Made by a program: the position numbers and the translations under genes
Source: Armatimonadota bacterium
Lineage (GTDB): Bacteria; Armatimonadota; JADLDR01
Reading direction: 5' to 3'
Assembly: GCA_020846535.1 (NCBI GenBank)
Contig: JADLDR010000051.1
Span: 1 to 36,636 of the forward strand
DNA length: 36,636 bases
Notes under the pieces: generated by a model
Told to the model about the DNA's origin: nothing
Seen by the model: the letters and a program-made list of their open reading frames with translations, nothing else
The model's database searches: none
In this document: positions 7,511-16,501 of the stretch, piece after piece
How the letters are laid out: each line of letters opens with the position of its first letter
Position numbering within the stretch: position 1 is the stretch's first letter

Positions 7511-8604
7511 AATATATCGACGAATACCGCAATCCTGAACTGATGCAGGCATTAGCGCAGCGCCTTCGTGCCCGGCCCCGCCCGAGGGCCAGACTGATGG
7601 AGGTGTGCGGCACACATACCATGTCCATCGCCAAATTCGGAATCCGGGAACTGTTGCCGGAGGGTGTTTCCCTGGTGTCCGGGCCGGGCTGCCCGGTCTG
7701 TGTCACTCCTCAGGAGGATATCGACCTCTTCCTGGCGATGGGCCGCCTGCCCTGCGTCTCCCTATCGACCTTCGGGGATATGATGCGCGTGCCCGGAACG
7801 GAAACCACGCTGCTCAAAGAACGCGCGGCAGGGGCTGATGTGCATGTGGTCTATTCCCCGATGGATGCCATCCGGCTGGCGCAATCGAGGCCGGAAAGGC
7901 AGATCGTGTTCTTCGGCGTGGGCTTCGAAACCACCGTTCCGGGGGTGGCTGGCGCGATTGCGGAGGCCCGGCGGCAGGATATCCCCAACTTTTCCACCCT
8001 CTGCGCTCACAAGGTCGTGCCGCCCGCCCTGGAAGCCCTGGCCGCCGCCCCTGACTTGAAGATAGACGGCTTCATCTGTCCCGGCCACGTCAGCGTCATC
8101 ATCGGCTCTCGGCCCTACGAGTTCCTGGCAGAGCGGTTCAGCATTCCCTGCGTGATCACCGGGTTCGAGCCGGTCGATATCCTGGTCGGGGTGGAGATGC
8201 TCCTGGAGCAGATCGAAAGCGGCCCGCCCCGGGCCGAAATTCAGTACACCCGCGCGGTCTCGCCGGAAGGTAACCCCAGAGCGCAGGCCGCCATCCGCGA
8301 TGTTTTCGAGCCGTGCGATGCGGCGTGGCGGGGTATCGGCATCATCCCCGGCAGCGGCCTGAAGCTGCGCCCTGAATACAGCCGCTACGATGCCCGCACC
8401 CGATTCGAAATACCTGCGCTGCCTCCCGTTCCGAATACGCCCTGCCGCTGTGGGGAAGTCCTCCGGGGAGTCGTAATCCCGGAAGATTGTTCTCTTTTCG
8501 GAACGGCCTGCACTCCTCTCGATCCGGTTGGGGCCTGCATGGTTTCCTCGGAAGGCGCTTGCGCGGCTTTTTATAAGTATCGGATGGGTGCGGCGAAGCG
8601 ATAG
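7507..8604 (+). CDS. hypD: Hydrogenase maturation factor HypD (Fe-S scaffold)
   Basis: HypD is a [4Fe-4S] protein that holds iron while CN and CO ligands are attached, together with HypC and HypE. The 365-residue sequence contains the conserved MEVCGTHT near 36-43, GPGCPVCVTP near 58-67 with the redox-active CxxC, the FGVGFETT motif near 137, and a C-terminal cluster-binding cysteine region (CRCGEVLRG, CSLFGTACTP). The start overlaps the hypC stop as ATGA. No gene for hypE follows: the next coding region is on the other strand, after 171 bases of repeats. Confidence 0.96.
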   Translation: MKYIDEYRNPELMQALAQRLRARPRPRARLMEVCGTHTMSIAKFGIRELLPEGVSLVSGPGCPVCVTPQEDIDLFLAMGRLPCVSLSTFGDMMRVPGTETTLLKERAAGADVHVVYSPMDAIRLAQSRPERQIVFFGVGFETTVPGVAGAIAEARRQDIPNFSTLCAHKVVPPALEALAAAPDLKIDGFICPGHVSVIIGSRPYEFLAERFSIPCVITGFEPVDILVGVEMLLEQIESGPPRAEIQYTRAVSPEGNPRAQAAIRDVFEPCDAAWRGIGIIPGSGLKLRPEYSRYDARTRFEIPALPPVPNTPCRCGEVLRGVVIPEDCSLFGTACTPLDPVGACMVSSEGACAAFYKYRMGAAKR

Positions 8605-8617
8605 CGATTGCGCCTCG

Positions 8618-8680
8618 ATGTCATTGCGAGAAGCGTAAGCGACTATGCGCTTCCCAAATGATATTGCGGAAAAGCAATCC
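8618..8680. repeat. Dispersed repeat of the TGTCATTGCGAG type (degenerate)
   Basis: The segment starts GATGTCATTGCGAG and continues AAGCGTAAGCGAC, then ends TTGCGGAAAAGCAATCC. This resembles the widespread intergenic repeat TCATTGCGAG...GAAGCAATC found in many bacterial genomes. Only one copy is in the window, so calling it a repeat rests on memory of that family. Confidence 0.45.
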
Positions 8681-8711
8681 CCCCGGCCCCTCGCCGAAGC
8701 CCGGCGGGGGG
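8679..8711. terminator. GC-rich hairpin after hypD
   Basis: Six C (8679-8684) pair with six G (8706-8711), enclosing a second perfect hairpin GCCG-AAGCC-CGGC (8693-8705). It lies in the convergent space between hypD and the mannonate-dehydratase-like gene. There is no T-tract, so termination is inferred from position. The inner core recurs in hairpins at 13399-13421 and 16502-16555. Confidence 0.5.
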
Positions 8712-8775
8712 AGCATCCTTCGAGTGGTACACAGATCTGACTACGAGATGTCAGGGCCGAGAGCGGCTGAAACCA

Positions 8776-9966
8776 TCAATACACATGCATCGAGCCATCC
8801 GCCCGCCTGACAAGCGGCATGTAGGCCCGCTGGTAGGGATAGCGAGCCGCCTTCTCCTCATCGAAATCCACGCCGAGGCCGGGGCGTTCGTTGGGATAGG
8901 CGTAGCCCCGGCGCATTTCGCAGATACCGGAGACGACCTCATAGGCAGGAGCAGGGAAGCGGGTCCATTCCTGGACGCCGAAGTTGGGGATGACGGACTG
9001 CAAGGCGATGCTGGCCGCCTGGGCCACCGGGCCGATATCCGCCGCGCCGTGGAAGGCGCTCCGCACATTGAACGGTTCCGCCAGGATCATGATCTTGCGG
9101 GCTTCCGTCAGGCCGCCGACATGGAGAGGCTTCATGCGAATGAAATCGATCCAACGATTCATGAAAAGCGGGAGGCACTCCCACCGGGAGGTGAAAATCT
9201 CGCCGATAGCCAGCGGGGTGGTGGAGACGGCCCGCAGCAGGGGCCATGATTCCCGATGTTCGGGCATGAGCGGGTCTTCCAGGAAAAAGAGGCGGTAGGG
9301 TTCCATCTCCTTCACCAGCCGGGCGGCCTCGATGGGGGCCAGTTGCTCGTGGGCGTCGTGAAAGAGTTCGATCTCCATCCCCAGCTTGTCGCGCAGGTGG
9401 GCGAAGAGCTTCGGAGCGCCCAGAAGGTAGGGCGTCGGCTCGTAGACCTGCTCCGCCGGCGTTCCCGGGGAGATCGGCGGCCTCTCCCCAATGACGCCCT
9501 CTCCGCCGTACGGCCCCACCTGGCAGCGCACCACTTTGAAGCCTTCGGCCATCAGGTGGCGGGCGTGATCTTCGGTTTCCACCGGGTCGCGGCCCCCGGC
9601 GTGGCTGTAGCACATCACCCCGTCCCGCGCCTTGCCGCCCAAAAGCTGGTAGACCGGCAGCCCGGCCTGTTTGCCCTTGATGTCCCAGAGGGCGATATCG
9701 ATGGCGGCCAAGGCCGAGGTGAAGATCGGCCCCCCGCGCCAGTAGCCCTGCCGGTAGACCAGGTGCCAGAGGTCCTCGATCTGCTGCGGGTCGCGTCCGA
9801 TCAGGAGCGGGGCGATGTGGCGGAGGGCCTCCGCCACAATCGGCTCGCTGCCGTTCAGTGTCCCTTCCCCTACGCCGTAAAGCCCCGGCTCATCGGTCAT
9901 CACCTTCGCGAAGAGATAATTCCTGCCGGGGCAGGTGAGGATAACCCGTACATCGGTAATTTTCAT
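8776..9966 (-). CDS. Enolase-superfamily sugar-acid dehydratase, mannonate dehydratase (ManD/RspA) type
   Basis: The 396-residue protein follows the ManD subfamily closely from its N-terminus (MKITDVRVILTCPGRNYLF, then TLNGSEPIVAEALRHIAPLL) onwards. Metal ligands of the barrel are Asp204 (in FHDAHE), Glu230 (FLEDP) and Glu256 (IGEIF). His206 is the usual partner residue, and Tyr/His residues of the 150s loop region are present. Known members dehydrate D-mannonate, and sometimes D-gluconate, to the 2-keto-3-deoxy acid; many have very low activity, so the true substrate is uncertain. The start at ATG 9966 has GGAGGG 6 bases upstream; an upstream in-frame ATG lacks it. It is on the same strand as the CAP and NlpC genes and fits a plant- or algal-sugar catabolism context with the glycosidase at 14373. 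Confidence 0.85.
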   Translation of the reverse strand: MKITDVRVILTCPGRNYLFAKVMTDEPGLYGVGEGTLNGSEPIVAEALRHIAPLLIGRDPQQIEDLWHLVYRQGYWRGGPIFTSALAAIDIALWDIKGKQAGLPVYQLLGGKARDGVMCYSHAGGRDPVETEDHARHLMAEGFKVVRCQVGPYGGEGVIGERPPISPGTPAEQVYEPTPYLLGAPKLFAHLRDKLGMEIELFHDAHEQLAPIEAARLVKEMEPYRLFFLEDPLMPEHRESWPLLRAVSTTPLAIGEIFTSRWECLPLFMNRWIDFIRMKPLHVGGLTEARKIMILAEPFNVRSAFHGAADIGPVAQAASIALQSVIPNFGVQEWTRFPAPAYEVVSGICEMRRGYAYPNERPGLGVDFDEEKAARYPYQRAYMPLVRRADGSMHVY

Positions 9967-10120
9967 GACAGCCCTCCGCCGGATTGCATTCATAAGGTGT
10001 AACGTGGGGACAAGCGCACTCGATGACGAAATTCGGATAGGGCCGCCGTATTTCCTGCTGGATGCGCCTTTACGGGTGGAAAAATGAGCGATTCATTCTG
10101 CCGAGGACAAAAACGAGCCG

Positions 10121-10135
10121 CGCCTTTGAAAGGCG
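10121..10135 (-). terminator. Short hairpin after the CAP-domain gene
   Basis: CGCCTTT and AAAGGCG meet almost without a loop, so in RNA the pairing is probably CGCC/GGCG around TTTGAAA. On the minus strand it is followed, about 10 bases on, by GTTTTTG. It lies directly after the stop of the gene ending at 10139. The remainder of 9967-10138 shows nothing recognisable. Confidence 0.35.
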
Positions 10136-10138
10136 GGA

Positions 10139-11290
10139 TCATTTGCTTTTCCGCTTCACCGGAGCGGCGGTCGTGAAATTCCATTCGCGGGAGATGTTTT
10201 TGCCGGAAGCGGCGTAGGCGTCCACGGAAACTGTGTAGGTGTTTGCGGGTTTCAACGGCTGCCGGGGGATCAGGAAAACGGCGTTCGTCAGGTGGTTGTC
10301 ATTGGTCGGGGCGTTCAGGAAGAAGGGAATCTCCCGCCCCCGGGAGTCGGTCAGGAATGCGGACGTGACGCGGATGCGCTCGTTATCGGGCGTGTAATAG
10401 ACGAAGACGATCACATAACCGACGGGCCGCTTCACCTCATGGAGCCGGAGCGGATCGGGGGTTTCGATGCTGTTCCAGGCGGAAGGGACGCCCCGCTGCC
10501 CGTCCCCCGGGGAGACGGCGGTTTCCGATAGGGCTGTCCTGCCGAAATCGAGGGTGGTGATCCGGCCCGATGTGCCGATCCCGAAATCGGGCGACCCGGG
10601 CTGCAAGAAAGGGATGCGGTGATAAGGGGCGTCGAAGAGAGACCGGACCGCCGATCCGAGTGTGGGGCGGCCCAGGTTGATATCCTCGTAGGCTCCCCCC
10701 CCGTAGCCGAATGCGGTCAGCCGCATCATCAGGTCGGCCCCGACATAGCCCGCCTTTCCCGGGGATTCTTCATGGCCGAACTCGCCGTTCATCTGCAAAT
10801 AGCGGGAATGAGCCGACGCCGCGGCGCAGAGCCGGGCGTCGAGGCGGAAGGGGGGTAGCCCGATCTTTTGTCGGAAGGCGTTGGCCGTCTCCCAGGCCGC
10901 TTTCTGGCCTTCGTTCGGGGCGGGAATCTCGGCGACGGCCTCCGGGGAGACCGTGAATCGCCACTTGCGGGTGACCGGCCACCTGCCGTTCAAGACGACC
11001 TTGCAGTCGACCTCATAGGCCCCGGGGGCAAGGGGACTTTGGGGCGCATACAGCACGGCCTGCCGGGATTCCGAATAGACGACAGCCACATCCTGCCCGT
11101 TCAGGGTCATCGAGACATCGGTGATCTCGGTGTCTTTGCCCGGCCTGATCCGCCAGACGATATCGGGCCTGGCGATCCGGACGACGCCGCTGGGGGCCGG
11201 GTCGTAGGCCGAATATTCCCACGCTCCCGCGCAGGCGGCCAGGGAGAGGAAGAGCGATGCCCATAACATGCGGGCGGGTTTTGAAGACAT
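10139..11290 (-). CDS. CAP/SCP-domain lipoprotein with Ig-like flanks
   Basis: A 383-residue exported protein. The start at ATG 11290 (AAAGGA upstream) gives a signal peptide ending in the lipobox LAAC, with Cys20 as the lipidation site. Residues ~35-110 look like an Ig-like or Big-type beta domain (DIVWRIRPGKDTEITDVSMTLNG...). A CAP domain (cysteine-rich secretory protein/SCP family) follows at about 120-240: ANAFRQKIGLPPFRLDARLC, then AAASAHSRYLQMNGEFGHEES and later YEDIN, with His residues of the usual cavity. A second beta-rich segment closes the protein (TNAVFLIPRQPLKPANTYTVSVDAY, like other Ig-fold ends). Bacterial CAP proteins are extracellular and mostly of unknown activity. It lies 82 bases downstream of the NlpC/P60 gene on the same strand, suggesting a joint envelope role. 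Confidence 0.78.
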   Translation of the reverse strand: MSSKPARMLWASLFLSLAACAGAWEYSAYDPAPSGVVRIARPDIVWRIRPGKDTEITDVSMTLNGQDVAVVYSESRQAVLYAPQSPLAPGAYEVDCKVVLNGRWPVTRKWRFTVSPEAVAEIPAPNEGQKAAWETANAFRQKIGLPPFRLDARLCAAASAHSRYLQMNGEFGHEESPGKAGYVGADLMMRLTAFGYGGGAYEDINLGRPTLGSAVRSLFDAPYHRIPFLQPGSPDFGIGTSGRITTLDFGRTALSETAVSPGDGQRGVPSAWNSIETPDPLRLHEVKRPVGYVIVFVYYTPDNERIRVTSAFLTDSRGREIPFFLNAPTNDNHLTNAVFLIPRQPLKPANTYTVSVDAYAASGKNISREWNFTTAAPVKRKSK

Positions 11291-11372
11291 GGAATTGTCC
11301 TTTGGGATAAGATTGTTTTTTAACATGGATGGACACGGATAAAGGCTGGGATCAACACGGATGTGTTATACC

Positions 11373-13223
11373 CTATCTTCTCTCCCCTCTTTCGGCGGTT
11401 CGCCTATCGCTGGAGAGGAGCAGGGCGGAGGGTTTCAGGAAACGGCGTACGATCACGTCGCGGCGGCCCCAGATGGAGGATGCGCCGACGCCGCGCATGG
11501 CGGGGGTGCGGACGGTTTCGGCGGTCCTGCCGTCGCCGATGTAGATGGCGCAGTGGCCGGGGAAGACCAGCACGTCCCCGTAACGCAGTTCGTCCCGCAC
11601 CACCTTGCCGGATTTGACGGTCCCGATCAACTGGGAGCCGTGGGGCAGGCTGACGCCCATCTCGCGGTAGACGGAGGAGACGAATCCCGAGCAGTCGGTT
11701 CCCTGCTTGGTGGAGCCGCCCCATAGATAGGGAACGCCCTGCCATCCCTGGATGACGGCTGCCATTTTCTCCTCGGCAGGGCCGGGTGGCCGGGCCGCCT
11801 CCTCTCCCAGAGGCAGGCGCACGAAGCCGCCGTATCCCTGCCTCGGGTGCGGGCTATCGAGGGCGATGCGGCGCACGCCCAGGGTGGTCGCCACCCAGGC
11901 CCCGCCCGCGCCGGAGACGGCCCGGAGAGGCGTCAGGCCCTTTTCGTTCCAGGGTATGAGGGCGGCCATACGCTTTCCCTTCAGATCCAGATGGCAGATC
12001 ATTCCCCCGGCGATCCACCACAGGTCGGATCCGCTCATGGCCGGCTCCGCGCCGGTCGGAGCCAGGAAGGCACTGGCGGGGAAAGGATGAAAGGCCGCCG
12101 CCCCGATCTCGCCAGAAAGGGAGATGGTCGTCACCCCGGAGCGCCCGAACGCCGCCAGGGCGCGGGGCGTCAGGGAAAGGGCGACGGTATCCTCCAGAAC
12201 GGGGAAGGAGCCGAGAAGAATCCATCGTCCCTGGCTGCCCTGCCAGACCTGAATCGCCGGGCCGCCGTTCGCCGCACTCAGCACCGACAGCAGGGAACGA
12301 CCCGCTTCTTCCTCCAATTGTACAGGAGCGCCCGTGGCGGATCCGGCGATCTCCGGGGGCACAATCGCCTCCAAGCCCGCGATCTCGCCGGTTTTCGGGT
12401 CGAGGAGCCGGGCCGGGCCGCGGCCTGTCAAAGCGATGCGCCCCTGCCACCAGGCGATACGCCCGGCGGGAAGCGCGTTTTCTCCGCTTCCCAGAGAGTA
12501 GGCCGTGATCCGGCGCTCCGGCTCTCTATAGGCGTAGAGAGCTGCCGGGCTGTCCGCAAGCCACCAGATGACGCCCGCACCCGTGGCGATGGAGACCACT
12601 GGGCCGCCCGACTGCGGCGGCTGTACGGTGACCGCCATGCGGCGGGCCGGGTTGTAGATAGTCAGGCGGCCATCGCTTCGCCCGATATAGAGCCTGCCGC
12701 CGGAGATGTGAAGCGCGGTCGCCTCGCCGGAGAGGGGCGCAGGCTCCGGGGCGCTCTGCGCCTCCTGCCGGGCCATGCCCACATCGGCGGGAAGGGCCGG
12801 GACAGAGGCGGTTTCCCGGGTGGGAATTCGGGCCGGGCGGCCATTGTCGATGGCGACACGGATCTCTTCGGCCACGGTTTCCCGGTCGGTGCGGGTGTTG
12901 AGGATGACCAGATAAAGCGTGCAAGGCCCGTCCGGAACGGAGAGAGTGTCCCAGGCCATCTCGAAGGGAATCCGGTTGAAAGTCGCCAGCGTCCGGCTGT
13001 CGGCCCTTAGTTCCAGAATGGTCTCTATAGGGAGGCCGGGGCGGTCGGCAATGACCCGCAGGGCGACCTCACCTTTCAGGGGAGCGCGCAGGGCGGCCCT
13101 GTTGTCGAACCGGGGGCGTACCGACCGGGCATCCAGGAGAGGGGTCGCCAACAGGAGCGCAAGCAAGCAAAGCGCCGTGCGGGGAAGACGATCTCTGCCG
13201 GAAAACAGAAAAAACACGGACAT
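11373..13223 (-). CDS. NlpC/P60 peptidoglycan hydrolase with N-terminal beta-propeller-like region
   Basis: A 616-residue secreted protein. The signal peptide contains RLPRTALCLLALLLATPLLDA. Residues ~30-120 are Ig-like. About 140-460 is a run of short blade-like repeats (GGRLYIGRSDGRLTIY, GVIWWLADSPAALYAY, DLWWIAGGMICHLDL) that suggest a beta-propeller. The C-terminal ~120 residues are an NlpC/P60 domain: VPYLWGGSTKQGTDCSGFVS with catalytic Cys511, and PGHCAIYIGDG with His557. Such enzymes cut within peptide stems of the cell wall. The start is uncertain: ATG 13223 has AAAGGA immediately adjacent, and a TTG at 13232 is equally possible. The tail after the domain is Arg-rich. Confidence 0.82.
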   Translation of the reverse strand: MSVFFLFSGRDRLPRTALCLLALLLATPLLDARSVRPRFDNRAALRAPLKGEVALRVIADRPGLPIETILELRADSRTLATFNRIPFEMAWDTLSVPDGPCTLYLVILNTRTDRETVAEEIRVAIDNGRPARIPTRETASVPALPADVGMARQEAQSAPEPAPLSGEATALHISGGRLYIGRSDGRLTIYNPARRMAVTVQPPQSGGPVVSIATGAGVIWWLADSPAALYAYREPERRITAYSLGSGENALPAGRIAWWQGRIALTGRGPARLLDPKTGEIAGLEAIVPPEIAGSATGAPVQLEEEAGRSLLSVLSAANGGPAIQVWQGSQGRWILLGSFPVLEDTVALSLTPRALAAFGRSGVTTISLSGEIGAAAFHPFPASAFLAPTGAEPAMSGSDLWWIAGGMICHLDLKGKRMAALIPWNEKGLTPLRAVSGAGGAWVATTLGVRRIALDSPHPRQGYGGFVRLPLGEEAARPPGPAEEKMAAVIQGWQGVPYLWGGSTKQGTDCSGFVSSVYREMGVSLPHGSQLIGTVKSGKVVRDELRYGDVLVFPGHCAIYIGDGRTAETVRTPAMRGVGASSIWGRRDVIVRRFLKPSALLLSSDRRTAERGERR

Positions 13224-13327
13224 TCCTTTCAATCAAGCAACGGTCATGAGGATAACGACTATATGGCGCTCCTCGCAGGCTGCATCAACGCACCGTACCC
13301 CAACCCCCTAAAAGCACCCCTCCCAAT

Positions 13328-13346
13328 CCCCCCGGGCTTCGGGGGG
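13328..13346. terminator. GC-rich hairpin CCCCCCG/CGGGGGG
   Basis: A seven-base perfect stem (13328-13334 with 13340-13346) around GGCTT. It stands in the space between the starts of the NlpC gene and the end of the PhyH gene (13224-13429). No T-tract follows. It is half of a pair with the hairpin at 13399-13421. Confidence 0.4.
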
Positions 13347-13398
13347 ACTAGATCGTGCGTACTCTGGGCAAGTCTATCAAATCATCCCAAGGCCGACT

Positions 13399-13421
13399 CC
13401 CCCGCTGAAGCCCGGCGGGGG
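13399..13421 (-). terminator. GC-rich hairpin just after the PhyH gene
   Basis: CCCCCGC (13399-13405) pairs with GCGGGGG (13415-13421) around TGAAGCCCG. It lies 9 bases beyond the stop codon of the minus-strand PhyH gene, the right place for a terminator, but has no T-run. Its loop and right arm (GAAGCCCGGCGGGGGG) are the same as at 8697-8711. Confidence 0.45.
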
Positions 13422-13429
13422 GCGGTGGC

Positions 13430-14227
13430 TTATCGTTTGCAGGCCGTTGGGGCCTCGGAGAGTACAGGGAACATTTCGCCGGTGAGGGGGGATCCTTCCT
13501 CCAGGTTCAGGCCGTCGGTGACGATATGGGGCTGGGGGCGGTAGGTGGTGCCTTCCGGCATATAGATGGTGACCATGGCGCGGCGGGGTTTGTCCGTCCG
13601 GTTCGGCCCGGCGTAGTGGAAGGTCAGGCCGTTGTGGAAGGTGCAGCTTCCGGCCCGCATGGGCATTTTGGCCGGGGTGAAATCCCTGCTCTGGCCGTCG
13701 GGCACGAGGGCGAACAGATCCTGCGGGTCGGTTAGCCGGATCGGCTCGAATCGGCCCCAGAGGTGCGAGCCGGGCACGAACTGCATGCAGCCGTTGTTTT
13801 CATCCACATCGTCCAGGGCCATCCAGCAGGAGAGGGCCGTCGATTCGTTCATGGGCCAGTAGGGCAGGTCCTGGTGCCAGGCCGAGGGCTTGCTGTCGCC
13901 GGGCATTTTGATGAGGGCGTGGTCGTGCCAGAGGCGGACCCGGGGGCTTCGGGTGAGGGCACGGGCAATCCTGGCCAGCTTCGGGCTGAAAACATAGCGC
14001 CGGACGCCCTCATGGACGCGCCAGAGGTTCACCTTCTGGACGAAAACCCGGTCGTAGTCTGCACTGATCCCTTCCCGGTCGAAGGTGGGGTCGAATCGCT
14101 GGCGGGCCGCTTCCTCCAGAGAATCGCGGATCGCCCCAAGCTCGTCGGGAGCCAGCACGTTATGGATCTGGAGGAAGCCGTTCCGCTCGTAGAAACGGAC
14201 CTGCTCTTCGGTGATGGGGTATTCCAT
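13430..14227 (-). CDS. Phytanoyl-CoA dioxygenase (PhyH) family Fe(II)/2-oxoglutarate enzyme
   Basis: A 265-residue member of the PhyH family of non-haem iron oxygenases. The iron-binding triad is visible as HQD (His118, Asp120) and His204 (in LTFHYAGPN), with the 2-oxoglutarate-binding Arg just after it (KPRRAM). The N-terminus is typical (TEEQVRFYERNGFLQIHNVL). PhyH enzymes hydroxylate varied small molecules, and expansion of this family is common in Planctomycetes and Armatimonadota; the substrate here cannot be told. ATG 14227 has AGGAGG 6 bases upstream. It is divergent from the GH50-like gene, and the 145-base gap presumably holds both promoters. Confidence 0.9.
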   Translation of the reverse strand: MEYPITEEQVRFYERNGFLQIHNVLAPDELGAIRDSLEEAARQRFDPTFDREGISADYDRVFVQKVNLWRVHEGVRRYVFSPKLARIARALTRSPRVRLWHDHALIKMPGDSKPSAWHQDLPYWPMNESTALSCWMALDDVDENNGCMQFVPGSHLWGRFEPIRLTDPQDLFALVPDGQSRDFTPAKMPMRAGSCTFHNGLTFHYAGPNRTDKPRRAMVTIYMPEGTTYRPQPHIVTDGLNLEEGSPLTGEMFPVLSEAPTACKR

Positions 14228-14372
14228 GTATCGCCTCCTGTGCGGCTATCGTTGCGTTTATATCCCGTAGGGAATTGTATCACGAAAACGCTTCCTGCGT
14301 CAAGCCGGCAGGAACCTTCCTTCCCGGGGCGAAACGAATGCCGATATCGGATCAAGATTCAAGGAGAGCGGG

Positions 14373-16496
14373 ATGCAGCGCATGATATGGACAGTCCTTT
14401 TGATAGCGGCGGCGGGCGCGGCCCTGGGAGCGCCGGAAAGGAAAGCCATGCTGATCAATTCGTTCGAGACGCCTGAAGACATCGGGAAGGTGACGGCCCG
14501 CAGCGTGCGGGTGGCGGGGGTGGGGGATCATGCCACCGAGGGCCAGCAGGCCCTGAAGGTGGAGTTCGAGAAGGCGGAATGGCCTTCCGCCTATTTCGAT
14601 GCGGGCGGGAGGCCCTGGGACTGGCGGGAATACGGCTTTCTGGCCCTCGACATCTACAACCCCATGGAGGAGGAGATCACTTTCGCCGTTCGCGTCGATG
14701 ACGATCCTTCGGCGGACGGGAAGGTACACTGCCGCACGGCAGGCTGGAGGATCGGGCCGAAAAAAGGGCGGAGCTTCGCATTCGCCCTGGGCAATTCCGA
14801 CCCGATGGCAATGGGGATGCGCGGGGGGCCTCTGCCGGAGGCCGTCCAGGTGCTGATGGGGGTGCAGGGCGGGCCGATTGACCCGGGGCATATCACCGCC
14901 TTCCAGATATTCCTGCCCCAGCCTGCCGCCCCGAAAACCCTGTTTATCGATCATGTCCGGCTGCTTCCGCCCGTCAACTATGACGCCATCTGCGACGCTT
15001 TCGGCCAGTATACCCGCGCCGACTGGTCCGGGAAGCTGAAAAGCGAAGCGGAGTTCGCTGTCCGCAGGGCAGAAGAGGAGGCGGCTATCCGGATATCTTC
15101 CTCCCTGCCCGACCGGGACGAGTACGGCGGCTGGGCGAAGGGGCCGAAGCTGAAGGGCACGGGCTTTTTCCGGACGGCGAAGCGGGACGGCAGGTGGTGG
15201 CTGGTGACTCCGGGCGGAAGTCTCTTTCTGTCGCTGGGGGTGGATGTGGTGGAGATCAACAACCAGGCCACCTTTGTCGAAACCCGGGAGAGGATGTTCA
15301 CCTGGCTGCCGGAAGATTCGCATCCGCTGGCAAAGCACTACGGCCATGTGGACGGTATCCACTCCGGGCCGGTCTCGAAGGGCCGGTCGTTCAACTTCTA
15401 TGCCGCCAACCTGGAGCGCAAATACGGGCCGGACTATCGAAGGAAATGGCTGGAGTTCGCCCCGCAGCGCCTCCGCGCCTGGGGCTTCAATACCATCGCC
15501 AACTGGTCGGACAGCAGGCTCTACGATATGAAGGCCATGCCCTATACTGCCACCCTGGGCGTCGAGGGAGATCACGCGCGGGTGGCCTCCGGCTCCGACT
15601 ACTGGGGCAAGATGCACGACCCGTTCGACCCGAAGTTCGCCTCCGATGCGGAAAGCAGCTTCCGTAGCCTGGCCTCAAGGCTTAAAAACGATCCCTGGTG
15701 CATCGGCTATTTCGTGGACAACGAAATCTCCTGGGGCGGCTGGGGGGATGACGGCGGGCGCTATGGACTGGCTTACGGCTCCCTCGTCTCCGGCCCGGAC
15801 CAGCCCGCCAAGCGCGTGTTCGTGGCCCGGCTCCGGAAAAAGTATAGGGAGATCGAGCGGCTGAACGGCGCGTGGAGCGTCCGGCTCGCCTCGTGGGAGG
15901 CGCTTCTGGGACAGCCGTTCAAGCCGGAAGGGGCGATGAATGAGGTGATGAAGGGTGACTTCAGCGGGTTCGTGAAGGAGTTCGCCCGCCAGTACTTCCG
16001 GGTCGTCCGCAGCGCCCTCAAAAAGCACGATCCCAACCACCTCTACCTGGGATGCCGGTTCGCCTGGCGCACCCCGGAAGCGGTGGAGGCGTCGGGCGAG
16101 TTCTGCGATGTGGTCAGCTTCAATATCTATGCGCCCCGCGTGGAGCCCAAAGACTGGGAATTCACCAAGGCGCTGAACAAGCCTTGCATCATCGGGGAGT
16201 TCCACTTCGGGGCGCTGGACCGGGGGATGCTCCATACCGGCCTGGTCTCCACGGCCAGCCAGGAGGCCCGGGCGGCCATGTACAAGGACTACATCCGCAC
16301 CGTGGTGGACCATCCCTCCTTCGTGGGCTGCCACTGGTTCCAATATGTGGACGAATCCCTGACCGGGCGGGTCTGGGACGGGGAGAACTACAACATCGGC
16401 TTCGTCACCGCGACGGACACGCCTTATCCGGAGATGGTAGCCGCCGCCCAAGAGGTTCACGGAGAGGCTTACAAGCGGAGGGCGGCGAGGGAGTAG
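14373..16496 (+). CDS. Secreted GH50-type (beta-agarase-like) glycoside hydrolase
   Basis: A 707-residue enzyme with a clear signal peptide (MIWTVLLIAAAGAALGAPE; cleavage after ~19-20). About 25-200 is a CBM-like beta domain (ALKVEFEKAEWPSAYFDAGG and ITAFQIFLPQ). A (beta/alpha)8 barrel covers about 260-690. Likely acid/base is Glu451 in VDNEISWGG and nucleophile Glu609 in IIGEFHFG. The final part (RGMLHTGLVSTASQEARAA, HWFQYVDE, GENYNIGFV) is the signature end of GH50 agarases. Characterised GH50 members cut agarose beta-1,4 links, but non-agarolytic relatives exist, so activity on another galactan or glycoside is possible. ATG 14373 has AAGGAGAG upstream. Confidence 0.85.
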   Translation: MQRMIWTVLLIAAAGAALGAPERKAMLINSFETPEDIGKVTARSVRVAGVGDHATEGQQALKVEFEKAEWPSAYFDAGGRPWDWREYGFLALDIYNPMEEEITFAVRVDDDPSADGKVHCRTAGWRIGPKKGRSFAFALGNSDPMAMGMRGGPLPEAVQVLMGVQGGPIDPGHITAFQIFLPQPAAPKTLFIDHVRLLPPVNYDAICDAFGQYTRADWSGKLKSEAEFAVRRAEEEAAIRISSSLPDRDEYGGWAKGPKLKGTGFFRTAKRDGRWWLVTPGGSLFLSLGVDVVEINNQATFVETRERMFTWLPEDSHPLAKHYGHVDGIHSGPVSKGRSFNFYAANLERKYGPDYRRKWLEFAPQRLRAWGFNTIANWSDSRLYDMKAMPYTATLGVEGDHARVASGSDYWGKMHDPFDPKFASDAESSFRSLASRLKNDPWCIGYFVDNEISWGGWGDDGGRYGLAYGSLVSGPDQPAKRVFVARLRKKYREIERLNGAWSVRLASWEALLGQPFKPEGAMNEVMKGDFSGFVKEFARQYFRVVRSALKKHDPNHLYLGCRFAWRTPEAVEASGEFCDVVSFNIYAPRVEPKDWEFTKALNKPCIIGEFHFGALDRGMLHTGLVSTASQEARAAMYKDYIRTVVDHPSFVGCHWFQYVDESLTGRVWDGENYNIGFVTATDTPYPEMVAAAQEVHGEAYKRRAARE

Positions 16497-16501
16497 AGGG
16501 G

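Noticed and set aside
8605..8775. Remnant of hypE after hypD
   Set aside because: All frames were read; only repeat and hairpin sequence is present, with no HypE-like C-terminal motif or AIR-synthase signature.
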